Source: an uncultured Roseobacter sp.
GTDB lineage: Bacteria; Pseudomonadota; Alphaproteobacteria; Rhodobacterales; Rhodobacteraceae
Direction of reading: 5' to 3'
Length of the DNA: 64,000 nt
Assembly (NCBI RefSeq): GCF_947495275.1
Contig: NZ_CANLYL010000016.1
Span: 1 to 64,000 of the forward strand
Of this stretch, positions 1 through 13,809 are shown in pieces. The notes under the pieces were generated by a model. It saw only the letters and a list, made by a program, of their open reading frames with translations. It was not told where the DNA came from and searched no databases. The position numbers and the translations under genes were made by a program. Each line of letters begins with the position of its first letter. The first letter of the stretch is position 1.

Positions 1-454
1 GAAGCCATCGTCTTGATGGACCAAAGGCCAATCATGCACTAACTTTCAATTTGGACCACTCAAGTGGGGCTGCTCAAAAGCAGATTGACGAAAACCCAGA
101 ACTGTGTGGCATAAAACGACATATCAGAAATTGCGCTTCTGATTAGATTCACAAGCCCAGGCCGACCAGTGCAACGTGTCTGCAGTTGCTACCAGAGGGA
201 TTTGATAGAGCAGCTTGCAAATCAATAGACGCGACTGTTTAGGTCGGTATTGAAGGGCGTCGCCGCAGTCAGCTGCAGGACACACGGATCGGTTAGGATT
301 CGCGATATGTATTTGTCGCCCTGAGCTGGGCTGGAGTACGCCATCAGGCCCATGGCAATGCGTTTCTTTTTTACTCGAACCGCCCTATTCAGGAAAAGTG
401 CGGCCTTTTCGCGAACACGTGGCAACCAGCGACTCGTCGACCCGCACGGTCTCA
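1..454. other. Left-edge region without a recognisable gene
   Basis: No open frame here resembles a known protein. The first 42 bases carry an open frame on the plus strand that ends at a TAA, and a minus-strand frame (222-458) of 78 codons is open but has no family signature and runs into the idi stop. The stretch is less GC-rich than the PGC. It may hold the decayed end of a mobile element or of a gene lying outside the window; this is a guess from position and composition only. Confidence 0.3.
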
Positions 455-994
455 TCAAGAGACCGTAGCTGCCGCCAGATCACCAAAAATGGTCGCGCCA
501 TGGTCGCGTAGGTAAATTTTGAGCCATGGGGTGAAGCGCTTTGGTTCCTCGGCCACTCTCTTTTGCAACTCACCGAAGCGCATCCATTCCACGGCCATAA
601 CCTCATCGGGATTTTCGGTAATCGAGAGATCAGCGGAGGTTTCGGCAACATATACGTCGACGACTTCATGCTCGGTCAGGCCGCCCCCAACATCCGCACG
701 GTATTCCAGATGATGCCGGTGCTGCGGGCTCAGACCGGTCACGCCGATCTCTTCGTTCAGCCTGCGAATGGCACAATCCAGTGGTGCTTCATCCCAAGCC
801 GGATGCGTACAACAGGTATTCGTCCACAAGCCAGGTGTGTGGTATTTGCTCAACGCGCGCTGTTGCATTAACACCGCGTCACCATCCAGCACAAACACCG
901 ACACCGCCTTGTGCCGCAACCCTTTTTGATGCGCTTCAAGTTTTTCCACAGGTGTCAGCGTGCCGTCTACCCAGGCCGGGATCATGATCGTCAT
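455..994 (-). CDS. idi: Isopentenyl-diphosphate delta-isomerase, type I
   Basis: A 179-residue Nudix-type enzyme that interconverts isopentenyl and dimethylallyl diphosphate in the cytoplasm, supplying crtE and the phytyl/geranylgeranyl tail of bacteriochlorophyll. Seen: the active-site stretch TNTCCTHP near residue 60, the basic/acidic stretch RRLNEEIG of the Nudix box near residue 97, and a length normal for bacterial type-I Idi. The start ATG overlaps the bchP stop by four bases (ATGA), so it is translated with bchP as the last gene of the bchG-bchP-idi unit. A start three codons later (MIPAW) is possible. Confidence 0.93.
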   Translation of the reverse strand: MTIMIPAWVDGTLTPVEKLEAHQKGLRHKAVSVFVLDGDAVLMQQRALSKYHTPGLWTNTCCTHPAWDEAPLDCAIRRLNEEIGVTGLSPQHRHHLEYRADVGGGLTEHEVVDVYVAETSADLSITENPDEVMAVEWMRFGELQKRVAEEPKRFTPWLKIYLRDHGATIFGDLAAATVS

Positions 995-2169
995 ATACGG
1001 GTCGGTGCCACAAGTCCGGTCAGATGTGCAAGGTTCTTGATGCCGATTTTCAGATGCGCCATCGGACGGGCGCGCACCAGTTTCTTGTTCATGTAGGCTT
1101 CAAACGTCAGGCGCTGGACATCAACATCGTGGCACAGTGACACGAAACGTTCGCGTCGGTCATCATTGCGATAATAGGCGTTCTGCATGGAACCCAGGAC
1201 TTTGAAGACCATCTTGTGCTCTTTCATGAACAAGGCGCGCGCCAGCCGTAAATCCTTGACCCGTCCGGAAGCCAGTGCTGCCGCACAGGCGGTTGCCGCG
1301 ACGCGGCCGCCGACCATGGCGTAATAGATCCCTTCACCCGAAGATGGTGCCACAACGCCCGCAGCGTCGCCCGCCAGTAGCACGTCCTTGCCATTGTCCC
1401 AGCGGTCCAGTGGTTTGAGCGGTATCGGTGCGCCTTCGCGGCGCAATGTGTCGCAGTCGCTCAAACCCGCCGCATTGCGCAGGGCCGCCGTTGCCTGCTT
1501 GAGATCGACCGAGGAGACCTCTGTCCCCATGCCCACGCTGGCGCTGTCCCCGTGGGGGAAAATCCAGCCGTAGAAATCGGGCGAAATCTCTCCATCGTAG
1601 ATCACGTCGCAGCGCACGGGGTCATAGACCGCTGATTTGGCGGGTGCCTTGATGATCTCGTGATAGGCCAGCACGTAGGGGATCTTGTCGCCCCCCGGCA
1701 CCTCGGCACGACCTACTTTTGAACGCGCGCCATCTGCACCGATCACCAGTTTTGTGGGCAGGCGCTTTTCCGCACCAGTGGCTTTTTCGCGGTAGAGCAC
1801 CGCAGGCCCCTGGCCGTCTCTCTCGATGCGCAGGAACGTGCCGGTCAGCAAATCCGCCCCGGCCTCCGCGGCCCTGTTGCGCAGGAAGGGGTCGAAATCC
1901 TTGCGATCGACCATGCCCACAAAACCGTTTTCGATGGGAATGTCCACGTGACGCCCGGTGGGTGAAATCATGCGGGCGGTATTGACCTTGGCAACAAGCT
2001 GTTCGTCGCGGATGTCGAAGTCCTGCATGAGCCGGGGCGGAATGGCCCCCCCGCAGGGTTTGATCCGCCCCTCCCGGTCCAGGAGTGCAACTTTGTGACC
2101 GGAGTTCACCAGATCAAGCGCGGCCGTCGCCCCGGAAGGACCGCCACCAACGACAACGACATCATACAT
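991..2169 (-). CDS. bchP: Geranylgeranyl reductase (bacteriochlorophyll a phytyl tail)
   Basis: A 392-residue flavoprotein that reduces the geranylgeranyl tail of bacteriochlorophyllide ester to phytyl in three NADPH-dependent steps. Seen: an N-terminal dinucleotide-binding fold with VVVGGGPSGATAALDL at residues 4-19, then GGAIPPRL, and a second FAD motif LLAGDAAGVVAPSSGEGI near residues 265-283, all typical of the BchP/ChlP family. Its length is normal. It lies three bases after the transporter-like gene and overlaps idi by four bases, which fits the conserved bchG-orf428-bchP-idi order of purple bacteria. Confidence 0.95.
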   Translation of the reverse strand: MYDVVVVGGGPSGATAALDLVNSGHKVALLDREGRIKPCGGAIPPRLMQDFDIRDEQLVAKVNTARMISPTGRHVDIPIENGFVGMVDRKDFDPFLRNRAAEAGADLLTGTFLRIERDGQGPAVLYREKATGAEKRLPTKLVIGADGARSKVGRAEVPGGDKIPYVLAYHEIIKAPAKSAVYDPVRCDVIYDGEISPDFYGWIFPHGDSASVGMGTEVSSVDLKQATAALRNAAGLSDCDTLRREGAPIPLKPLDRWDNGKDVLLAGDAAGVVAPSSGEGIYYAMVGGRVAATACAAALASGRVKDLRLARALFMKEHKMVFKVLGSMQNAYYRNDDRRERFVSLCHDVDVQRLTFEAYMNKKLVRARPMAHLKIGIKNLAHLTGLVAPTRI

Positions 2170-2172
2170 GGT

Positions 2173-3459
2173 TCATTCTCCCGGAACCAAAGCTTCATGT
2201 GGCAGGACGGGCCGTTCCATTACCCGCTGCGCCATATAGGCAGCGGCCAGAAAGAGCCCCGCCTCAAAAATGAAAACACTGCCGAATGCGGCGGCATCGC
2301 TGGTTTGCGTTGCGCGCAGGATATCCACCATTGCCGCACCGACCAATCCGCCGAACCCGGCGGCCAGGGCCTGCGCGGCGCCCCACAACCCCATGCGCGT
2401 GCCTTCGCGTGCCACGCGTCCCTGACCGGCCAGTGCCATCATTGACCCGATGGCCGCCACCGCGAAAACACCGTTGAAAAACCCCAGACCAACCACGGCG
2501 GGCAGCAGCGGCGCGCCCGCGCCGGCATTTCCCAGCAGGGCGATTGTCACCAGCATAAGGGCGGAGCCCAGACAGCCGCCAATAACCCAGGCCCTGAGGC
2601 TTCCGATCTTGAAGCCGGTGGCCATCAGGCCGACCAGTACCATGCCCAGAAAGACGCCGCCATTTTGAGCGCCGGAAAGAGAGGTCGACTGGCCCGGTGT
2701 GAACTGGAAAACAAGGCCCGCGTAGGGCTCCAGAATGAGTTCCTGCATGAAATATGCGGTCATCGACAAAAACACGAAGAGGGTGAAGTTGCGCGCATGG
2801 CGCTCCGACCAGACTTCAGCAAGTCCTGCGCGAAAGGGCATCTGGGTTGGTTCCGGGGCTGCATCCACCTGCGCTTCGACGCGCCAGATGGCAAGGCAGG
2901 TCAATACTACTGCGCCACCGGTCACGAAGGCGACGATTTTCAAAAGCAACGCAGAGGAATAAGGGTCAAGCTGTGCGCCTACCACACCGGCCGTAATCGC
3001 AATGCCCGCGATCATCATCAGCCAACTGATGGTGGCCGCGGCGGCACGGCGATGCGGGGCGGTGGCCGTTGCCAGAAGCGCAAGCAGAGAGGTGCCTGAG
3101 GCCCCTACCCCCAGTCCGATCAACGCGTAGGCCAGCACCGAAAGGATCATACCAATCGCAAAGCTGGTCTCCAGCAGGACAACGCCATAGGCGGCCAGCA
3201 TGGCCCCCAGCGCAAGGGCAATCATACCACCGATGATCCAGCGTGTCCGGTTGCCGCCGGTATCCGATAAAAACCCCCAGTTCGGGCGTGTGATCTGGAT
3301 GCCGTAGTGCAATGCCACCAGCAAACCCGGCAGCACCGCGGGCAAGGCCAGTTCAACGACCATCAGCCGGTTCAGCGTAGAGGTCGTCAGCACCACGATG
3401 GCACCGAGGCACATCTGCACCAGACCCAGACGCACAATGGAAAGCCAGCTCAACGTCAT
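2173..3459 (-). CDS. PucC/LhaA-family MFS protein (ORF428 type)
   Basis: A 428-residue, very hydrophobic membrane protein of the BCH1/PucC branch of the major facilitator superfamily. Relatives (PucC, LhaA) help assemble light-harvesting complexes or deliver pigment; this copy between bchG and bchP corresponds to ORF428 of Rhodobacter. Seen: the family stretch TLNRLMVVELALPA near residue 28, and many hydrophobic segments. The open frame reaches back to 3885, but the ATG at 3459 overlaps the bchG stop by four bases and restores the family length, so the upstream part is treated as a shadow of bchG. Paralogue in this window: lhaA at 15482. Confidence 0.88.
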   Translation of the reverse strand: MTLSWLSIVRLGLVQMCLGAIVVLTTSTLNRLMVVELALPAVLPGLLVALHYGIQITRPNWGFLSDTGGNRTRWIIGGMIALALGAMLAAYGVVLLETSFAIGMILSVLAYALIGLGVGASGTSLLALLATATAPHRRAAAATISWLMMIAGIAITAGVVGAQLDPYSSALLLKIVAFVTGGAVVLTCLAIWRVEAQVDAAPEPTQMPFRAGLAEVWSERHARNFTLFVFLSMTAYFMQELILEPYAGLVFQFTPGQSTSLSGAQNGGVFLGMVLVGLMATGFKIGSLRAWVIGGCLGSALMLVTIALLGNAGAGAPLLPAVVGLGFFNGVFAVAAIGSMMALAGQGRVAREGTRMGLWGAAQALAAGFGGLVGAAMVDILRATQTSDAAAFGSVFIFEAGLFLAAAYMAQRVMERPVLPHEALVPGE

Positions 3460-4364
3460 GACAGCCCCCCCAATCCGCGCAGGGCAAAGGCCGCGATCAT
3501 CATGCCACTGACATAAAGCAACACGCCCGTTCCATTGTACCAGGGCGCCTTGGCTTTCGGGTCCTTGAACATGATCGTCATGGCCCAGAACTGTGCGCAC
3601 AAAACGGCCAGAACGCCTAACGCATGGAATGGTTTGTCCCACAGGAACAAAAGGATAATCACGGCTACCTGTGGCACACTCATCACGGCGCAGGCGACCC
3701 TGGCGGCGCGTTCCGGCCCCAGGGTGACAGGCAGCGATTGAACGCCGGTCTGACGATCTCCTTCCAACGCCTTGAAGTCGTTCAGGGTCATGATCCCATG
3801 TGCCCCGATGCCATAGAGAACGGCGACTAAGATCACTTCGCCCGAAGGTGCACCCGCGGCCAGTACCGCCGCACCGGTGAACCAAGGGAGGGTTTCATAG
3901 CTCAACCCCACAAGGCCGGGACCATAGATGCCAGACCGTTTCAGGCGAATGGGTTCGGCGGAATAGGCCCAGGCCGCGAGGACCCCGAGGATCGTGGCGC
4001 CAAAACCCCATGGCCCTAATTGCCAACCCACCACAAGTGATAGTGCAGACATGAGCAACGCAATCCAAAGGCCCCAACGACCGGGAATGCGTCCTGACGG
4101 AATGGGCCGATCGGGTTCGTTGATGGCATCCACATGCCGGTCGCACCAGTCATTGGCCGCCTGGCTCATGCCGCAAACGATGGGACCCGCCAGAATGACG
4201 CCCAACACAACAAGCAACCACTGTCCCGATGGCGAGGCACCGGATGAGATCACACCGCACAGATACGCCCACATTGGCGGAAACCATGTAATGGGTTTGA
4301 TAAGTCGCAGCGCGGCTGCTGGTTCAGGAAAACGGCGCGACTGTATGACCTGAGTGACAGACAT
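3456..4364 (-). CDS. bchG: Bacteriochlorophyll synthase (geranylgeranyl transferase)
   Basis: A 302-residue integral membrane prenyltransferase that esterifies bacteriochlorophyllide a with geranylgeranyl diphosphate. Seen: the UbiA-family aspartate motif in MSQAANDWCDRHVDAINEPD near residues 66-85, the second motif NDFKALEGDRQTG near residue 196, and multiple hydrophobic helices. The length is typical for BchG. It heads the bchG-ORF428-bchP-idi unit. A PpsR-type box overlaps its start codon region, so repression under oxygen is likely. Confidence 0.95.
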   Translation of the reverse strand: MSVTQVIQSRRFPEPAAALRLIKPITWFPPMWAYLCGVISSGASPSGQWLLVVLGVILAGPIVCGMSQAANDWCDRHVDAINEPDRPIPSGRIPGRWGLWIALLMSALSLVVGWQLGPWGFGATILGVLAAWAYSAEPIRLKRSGIYGPGLVGLSYETLPWFTGAAVLAAGAPSGEVILVAVLYGIGAHGIMTLNDFKALEGDRQTGVQSLPVTLGPERAARVACAVMSVPQVAVIILLFLWDKPFHALGVLAVLCAQFWAMTIMFKDPKAKAPWYNGTGVLLYVSGMMIAAFALRGLGGLS

Positions 4365-4365
4365 G

Positions 4366-4383
4366 TGTAAACTATGACTGACA
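4366..4383. promoter_or_regulatory. PpsR/CrtJ-type box before bchG
   Basis: A perfect TGT-N12-ACA dyad just upstream of the bchG start. This is the known consensus of the PpsR/CrtJ repressor, whose gene follows in this window. Only one full copy is visible here; PpsR usually binds paired sites. Confidence 0.7.
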
Positions 4384-4413
4384 CTTTGAGTCGGCGCAAG
4401 AGGTCAGGCAGGT

Positions 4414-5832
4414 TTACCCGTTCTTGCTGAGCAATCCGTATTTGCGCAGCTTCACGTAGAGGCTTTGGCGTGACAGGCCCAGCATCTCCGCGGCGGCCAC
4501 GCGGTTGTTACCAGTGAGTTCAACCGCTGTTTCGATGCACATTTTTTCGACCACATCGGTGGTTTCGGCCACAATCTCCTTGAGCGAAGTCGATCCGACA
4601 AGATCCATGACACTCCGCGCCGGCTGTGCGGGCGTCTGAGCGGGAATTGTTGCGGATCCCCGCGCGGCTTCGCCACGGCTGACATCCCTGACGACGCAGC
4701 CAACGATGGCATCGCCCGACGCATCGAGGGGCGTTGCCGAAATCTCGACAGAGAGCCTGGCACCCAGGTCGTTGATCAGCTTGGTGGCGTAAATCCGCAT
4801 TTGCCCACCGCGATGGCTGCGATCTGTCAGAACATCCAGATCGATGCGTCCGCGCCCCAGAAAGTCCGAGAAACTGCGTCCCACCACATCCGTCAGATGC
4901 GCCGCTCCGACCATATCGAGAAAACTCTCGTTGACGGAAGTGATCACACCCTCGCCCGACAGAAAGGCCATGGCGTCGCTACCGGCACGGAACAATGCCA
5001 AAGCCTGCGAAGCAGCCGCATCCGGTGCGGTCGCATCGCCCTCGCTGGCAAGCCGACACAACAGGATGCGCTGGCCTCCGGCGCGAAACACCACTGGCCG
5101 CACGATGATCGACTGCCCCGACTGGGAAGAACGCAGCTGAACGCTGCCCCCCTCCTCAGACAATGTGGCGTTCATCAGGCTTTCAATCAGCTCACCCGTT
5201 GCGCGATCAGAGAAATAATGTGCAAAAGACCCGCCCTTGAGCGCGCCGACCTTCAAACCCAGCAACGCCGCCGCCGCCTCATTCGCGTCTTCGATGCGCC
5301 CGGTCTGCACGGAGACAAAAGCGATCGCCTGATCCGCGTTCGCCAGCAAAACCCGGAACCGCGCATCGAACTCACGGCGCGTCTCATAGCCCTGTTCCAA
5401 AGCAATCTGGGCTTGCACAAGCTGTTGTTGCGTTTCTGCGATAGGACGCAAATCCCGCCCCAACAGCAGAGCGGCATTCTCCTGCCCAAAGCGGTGGAAA
5501 GTGTAGCGAACCGGGTATTGCCAAACCGCATTGTCGTAGTGATTCAACTCCAGCGGTTTGTTCGGAACTTCACCGGAAAGATAAGCAGCATGGGCGGCCT
5601 CAAACTTCGGTGCTGTCTCCCGGGTGAGAAATTCAACCAACGGGCGGCTTTCCCAATGCTTCAGATTGCCAAAGGACTCACTGTGGGTGTTCAATACCAC
5701 GCTGAGGATCTTGCCTTCTGCCGAAATGACCAAGGCAATGTCTGATGCCGCGCCGATGATACTGCTTAAAAACTCAGGTTCGATCAGGGGAACAGCGCCG
5801 CTGCTCCAGAAGGTATTTGCACCCTTGGTCAT
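4414..5832 (-). CDS. ppsR: PpsR/CrtJ transcriptional repressor of photosynthesis genes
   Basis: A 472-residue regulator that represses bch, crt and light-harvesting genes in the presence of oxygen. Seen: an N-terminal part and PAS-like domains in the middle (for example around the motif RFRVLLANADQAIAFVSV near residue 157), and a C-terminal Fis-type helix-turn-helix containing NNRVAAAEMLGLSRQSLYV near residues 442-460. A cysteine in the stretch EKMCIETAVEL just before the helix-turn-helix matches the redox-active cysteine known in CrtJ. It overlaps the upstream ppaA by four bases. Its targets are the TGT-N12-ACA boxes found around this cluster, including one upstream of ppaA. Confidence 0.95.
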   Translation of the reverse strand: MTKGANTFWSSGAVPLIEPEFLSSIIGAASDIALVISAEGKILSVVLNTHSESFGNLKHWESRPLVEFLTRETAPKFEAAHAAYLSGEVPNKPLELNHYDNAVWQYPVRYTFHRFGQENAALLLGRDLRPIAETQQQLVQAQIALEQGYETRREFDARFRVLLANADQAIAFVSVQTGRIEDANEAAAALLGLKVGALKGGSFAHYFSDRATGELIESLMNATLSEEGGSVQLRSSQSGQSIIVRPVVFRAGGQRILLCRLASEGDATAPDAAASQALALFRAGSDAMAFLSGEGVITSVNESFLDMVGAAHLTDVVGRSFSDFLGRGRIDLDVLTDRSHRGGQMRIYATKLINDLGARLSVEISATPLDASGDAIVGCVVRDVSRGEAARGSATIPAQTPAQPARSVMDLVGSTSLKEIVAETTDVVEKMCIETAVELTGNNRVAAAEMLGLSRQSLYVKLRKYGLLSKNG

Positions 5833-6611
5833 AAACCCGTCAGCGCTTGATCATGATGCGCATAAAACGCCAAGGCATCTTTCACGCTTCTGGTTACAAT
5901 ATCCACGCCCGTCCGATCCTTCAAATTCTCTGCTTCGTCGAGAACCCCGCCTCCAAGGGCGATCACCGGGCTATCTGACAAGGTTGCCCGAATGGTTTGC
6001 ACGGTCTCGCAGACAGTTTCAAGGGTCTCGCGCCGCGCGCAGGAGATCAAAATCAGTTGAGGATGCTCATCCTTCAACCGTGCGTTGAGATATCCCATGG
6101 ATTCATCAAACGACAGGCTCACCCCACAGCCCAACCGGCGCAGCTGGGCCGCTATCACATTGACGCCCAGGAAGTGTTGCTGGCCCTTCGGCAATACGAC
6201 CAGCGACTGCGGCCGGTCATCAATCAGGGCCGCATCGAGGTCGACTTGCGCCATCGTTTCGTCCAGCAAGGCCTGAAGTCTCATCGCCCCGATGGTAACG
6301 TCCGCGAAGGAAATCTCGTCGTCCTTCCATTCCTGACCCAACGCGCAGGCTGCGCGCGGGATAAACAGATCGACAATCGTATCAAGGGACAGATCACGCT
6401 CCCTGAGCTCATCCAGAATGACAAATGGCTCGAAGATGCGTTTCGCAAGGAGGGCACGCACAAGATGATCCAGTGCGTCCTGACAACCCTCGTCCCGATT
6501 AGCCGCCTGCGTGACGGACATCATTGAACTGGCTGACGAAACATACCCATCCACAAAACTGGACCGGTTATGTTGAAAGCCACGTGCGGTTATGTGATCA
6601 GATTGCGACAT
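5829..6611 (-). CDS. ppaA: PpaA/AerR-type B12-binding antirepressor
   Basis: A 260-residue cytoplasmic regulator of the AerR/PpaA family, which binds cobalamin and counteracts PpsR/CrtJ. Seen: a helical N-terminal half, then a cobalamin-binding-like Rossmann domain with LVVLPKGQQHFLGVNVIA, where the histidine sits at the position used for B12 contact in this family, and a C-terminal PVIALGGGVLDE strand-loop. The frame is open to 6650, but the ATG at 6611 (MSQSDHI) is chosen because the upstream residues look unlike the family. Directly precedes ppsR with an ATGA overlap, the conserved aerR-crtJ arrangement. Confidence 0.9.
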   Translation of the reverse strand: MSQSDHITARGFQHNRSSFVDGYVSSASSMMSVTQAANRDEGCQDALDHLVRALLAKRIFEPFVILDELRERDLSLDTIVDLFIPRAACALGQEWKDDEISFADVTIGAMRLQALLDETMAQVDLDAALIDDRPQSLVVLPKGQQHFLGVNVIAAQLRRLGCGVSLSFDESMGYLNARLKDEHPQLILISCARRETLETVCETVQTIRATLSDSPVIALGGGVLDEAENLKDRTGVDIVTRSVKDALAFYAHHDQALTGL

Positions 6612-6692
6612 GGTTCCACCCGTGCAATTTCTGAAGCCCTCACGGCACACCGTGCAAAACTTCCCCTAAAATCTCGACGTTGACGGCCACAA

Positions 6693-6710
6693 TGTCAAAT
6701 CAAATTGACA
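6693..6710. promoter_or_regulatory. PpsR/CrtJ-type box upstream of ppaA-ppsR
   Basis: A perfect TGT-N12-ACA dyad, with the longer palindromic character TGTCAAAT...ATTGACA, about 80 bases before the ppaA start and about 180 before bchF. Suggests autoregulation of ppaA-ppsR or shared control of the divergent bchF unit. Confidence 0.7.
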
Positions 6711-6834
6711 TGTTTCCCAATTTCAGCAGCCGCAACTTCATCAATAAACCCCGATTTTCACTTATTATCGAAGCAACCAAGCGTTATCCTCGGAGTTTCG
6801 CACTCCCCCAGGTGTCAATCCAGTTAGTCACCTA

Positions 6835-6852
6835 TGTAAGTTATAGTTGACA
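6835..6852. promoter_or_regulatory. PpsR/CrtJ-type box before bchF
   Basis: A perfect TGT-N12-ACA dyad 37 bases upstream of the bchF start. A degenerate copy (TGT-N12-TCA, 6813-6830) stands four bases upstream, which would make the usual tandem pair. Expected to control the long bchF to hemA transcript. Confidence 0.72.
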
Positions 6853-6888
6853 CTTTTCCAACATAGCCGCTACCGTTAAAGGCAGAAA

Positions 6889-10214
<3,326 letters not shown>

Positions 10215-10225
<11 letters not shown>

Positions 10226-13200
10226 TCGTGGCATAAACGGGCAGTTGCCCGGATATCGCGTCGTGATCCTGACGCTCGACAGCCATGCGGCTGGCCCGGC
10301 GATGCGCGCAATGGACCGGTTGAGCCAGGACTATCCGGGCCTGTCGCTGTCGATCCATGCGGCTGCCGAATGGGGCGAAAGCCCCGGTGCTTTCGAGGCG
10401 GCGGAAGAGGCCGTGCAGAACGGCGATATCATCATCTCCAACCTGCTGTTTCTGGAAGAACATATTTCGCGCATTCTGCCCGCGCTGGAGGCCCGCAGGG
10501 ACCATTGTGATGCGATGATCGGCGTGATTGCCGATGCGGCGATTGTGAAGCTGACGCGCATGGGGTCGCTGGACATGATGGCCCCGCAATCCGGCACCAT
10601 GAAGCTGATGAAGCGCTTGCGCGGGTCCTCCAAACCCTCCAGCTCATCCGGTGCACAGAAAATGGCACTGCTGCGGCGTTTGCCAAAAATTCTCAAGTTT
10701 ATCCCGGGCAAGAGCCAGGATTTGCGCGCATGGTTCCTGACCATGCAATACTGGCTCGGCGGCTCTGACGACAATGTCGAAGCGATGGTGCGCTTTCTCA
10801 TCAATCGCTATGCCAAACACCCCGGCTGGGATCTGGCACCGGACGCCGCCGCCCCGGTCGAATACCCCGACGCGGGGCTTTATCACCCGGATCTGCCGGG
10901 ACGTATCACCACCGATGCCGCGCAAGCGCCCTCGCCTCAGAACGCGACAATGACGGTCGGCTTGCTGATGATGCGCTCTTATGTGCTGTCGTCCGACACG
11001 GCGCATTACGATGCGGTCATCCGGGCTTTTGAAGCGCGCGGTATCCGTGTCTTGGCCGGGTTTGCCGGTGGTCTGGACGCACGGCCCGCCATTGATGCCT
11101 ATTTTCGCGATGGCGCGGATGCGAAAATCGACGCGCTGGTCTCCCTGACCGGTTTTTCGCTGGTCGGTGGTCCTGCCTATAACGACAATGCGTCGGCCAT
11201 TGATGTGCTGAACGGCCTTGATGTGCCTTATATCGCGGCCCATCCGCTGGAGTTTCAGACCCTCGATCAATGGTCAGCCTCGGCGCAGGGGTTGGGGCCC
11301 ATCGAGACCACGATGCTGATCGCGCTGCCGGAACTGGACGGTGCCACCACGCCCACGGTTTTTGCCGGCCGACACGGGCAAAATGGATGCAGCGGATGTG
11401 CGCATCAATGTGTGGCCAGTGATCAGGTCAAAGCGATGGCACCCTGTCCCGAACGGGTGGCGGCGCTTGTTGCGCGCGCAGAAAAACAAGTGAAGCTACG
11501 GCAATCTGAAACTTTCAACAGGACAGTCGGGATTGTCCTTTTTGGTTTTCCGCCCAATGCCGGTGCTGCGGGGACCGCCGCTTACCTGAGCGTTTTTGAA
11601 AGCCTTTTCAATACGTTGAACCGCATGAAAACCGAAGGCTACGATGTGGAAGTGCCCGGGTCAGTTAAGGCCCTGCGCACTGCCGTACTGGAAGGAACAG
11701 CTCGACAATATGGGCAGGAGGCCAATGTCGCAGCTCACGTAAGTGCTGATGACATCGTCCGCCAAACGCCCTGGCTCAAAGAGATCGAGGCGCAATGGGG
11801 TCCGGCCCCGGGGCGCGTGCAATCAGACGGGCGTGGTGTCTTTGTTCTGGGCCAGCACTTCGGCAAGGTCTTTGTTGGTCTGCAACCGGGTTTCGGCTAT
11901 GAAGGCGACCCCATGCGCCTGCTGTTTGAGCGTGGATTTGCCCCGACCCATGCGTTCACGGCGTTCTACCTGTGGCTCAAGAATACCTTGCAGGCGGATG
12001 TTCTGCTGCACTTCGGCATGCATGGCGCGCTGGAGTTCATGCCCGGCAAACAAGCCGGACCCTCGGGCGCGGATTGGCCCGACCGGCTGATTGGCGACAT
12101 GCCCAACGTCTATCTTTATGCGGCCAATAACCCGTCCGAGGCTACATTGGCCAAACGCCGTAGCAATGCGGTGACCATCAGCCATCTGACGCCGCCGCTG
12201 GCCACCGCCGGGCTTTACAAGGGGCTGGCAGAACTCAAGGACAGCCTGACCCGCTGGCGCGGCACCGCCCCCGATGCGTCAGAGCGTGAGGAGTTGGAAA
12301 ACCTGATCGCCGAACAGGCCGCCGCCGTCGATATGGAGGGTATTGCTGCCGAGGCGCTCTGGATCAAACTGCTTGAAACCGAAGATGCGCTGATCCCGGA
12401 TGGGCTGCATGTTGTCGGCCAACCCCTGACGGACGCCGCGCGGGCGGAATACCTAGCGATCCTGCCGGAGGTGGACGACGTGACCCGCGCGCGGATCAAT
12501 GATCTCTTGCAGAAAGAAACCGAACTTGATGCCTTGATGGCGGCCCTTGCCGGGCATTTCACGCCGCCCGTGGCCGGGGGCGACCTCATCCGCTCGCCCG
12601 AAATCCTGCCAACAGGCCGCAATATCCATGCCTTTGATCCCTTCCGCATGCCCACTGCCTTTGCCTGTCAGGACGGTGCAAAACAGGCGCAACTGCTGCT
12701 TGAGACGCATAAGACACTGCCGCGCACGGTGGCGCTGGTGCTTTGGGGCAGCGACAACATCAAATCCGATGGCGGCCCGATTGCACAGGCGCTGGCGCTG
12801 ATGGGCTGCACGCCCCGATTTGACAGTTTCGGCCGGATTTCAGGCGCTGATCTGATCCCGCTCGCAGAGCTTGGGCGCCCGCGCATTGATGTGATCATGA
12901 CGCTTTCGGGTATCTTCCGGGACCTCTTGCCGCTGCAAACCCGCATGCTGGCCGAGGCCGCGCTGAGATGCGCCAGGGCCGATGAACCGCTTGCCCAGAA
13001 TTTCATTCGGGCGCATGCGCTGGCCTATGCGGAAAAGACGGGCTGTGAGATTGAAGAGGCCGCCTTGCGGGTCTTTTCCAACGCCGAAGGGGCTTACGGG
13101 TCCAACGTCAATGGGCTGGTCGACAGTTCCGCCTTTGGCGACGAAGACGAGCTGGCTGATGCCTATGAAGCACGCAAGAGCTTTGCCTACGGCACCGATG

Positions 13201-13787
13201 GCAAGGCCGCCGCCAATACCGCGCTGCTGCAAGCCACCCTGGCCGAGGTCGACGTGGCCTATCAAAATCTTGAATCGGTCGAATTGGGTGTCACCACGGT
13301 GGATCACTATTTCGACACGCTGGGCGGCATCGCCCGGGCCGTCAAACGCGCCAGAGGTTCCGACGCGGCGGTCTACATCGGTGATCAGACCCGCGGCAGC
13401 GGCAAGGTCCGCACACTCCGGGATCAGGTGGCGCTGGAAACACGTGCCCGCAGTCTCAATCCGAAGTTCTTTGAAGGTCTGTTGAAACATGGGCCAGAGG
13501 GCGTGCGCCAGATCGAAGCGACGGTGACCAATACGCTGGGGTGGTCGGCCACCACCGGTCAGGTTGATCCCTGGGTCTACCAGCGCATTTCCGAAACCTT
13601 CGTGCTTGATGAAGAGATGCGCCAACGCCTCGCCGATCTCAACCCGACAGCTTCCAGCCGCATGGCCAATCGCCTGCTGGAAGCCCATGACCGCAATTAC
13701 TGGTCTCCCGATGCAGAGACACTCTCCGCGCTGCAAGACGCGGCAGACGCACTTGAGGACCAACTCGAAGGGATCGCGGCCCAATGA
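10215..13787 (+). CDS. bchH: Magnesium chelatase subunit H
   Basis: A 1190-residue porphyrin-binding catalytic subunit that, with BchI and BchD, inserts Mg2+ into protoporphyrin IX. Seen: the CobN/Mg-chelatase H fold over the whole length, the stretch [19 protein letters not shown] in the middle and [20 protein letters not shown] near the C-terminus, which are family hallmarks. The frame is open from 10116, but the ATG at 10215 (MRDDRG) gives the usual length and overlaps bchB by only eleven bases. Its partners bchI and bchD lie in the other half of the cluster. Confidence 0.96.
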
Positions 13788-13809
13788 CCGCATCCCCCAC
13801 ATTTACCCC

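Noticed and set aside
1543-1560. GTCCCCGTGGGGGA inside bchP as a seventh parS-like site
   Set aside because: The right arm lacks the GGGGAC ending, so dyad symmetry fails, and it lies far from the parAB cluster.
12840-13802. 320-codon minus-strand frame opposite bchH
   Set aside because: Shadow of bchH; no ribosome site or recognised motif.
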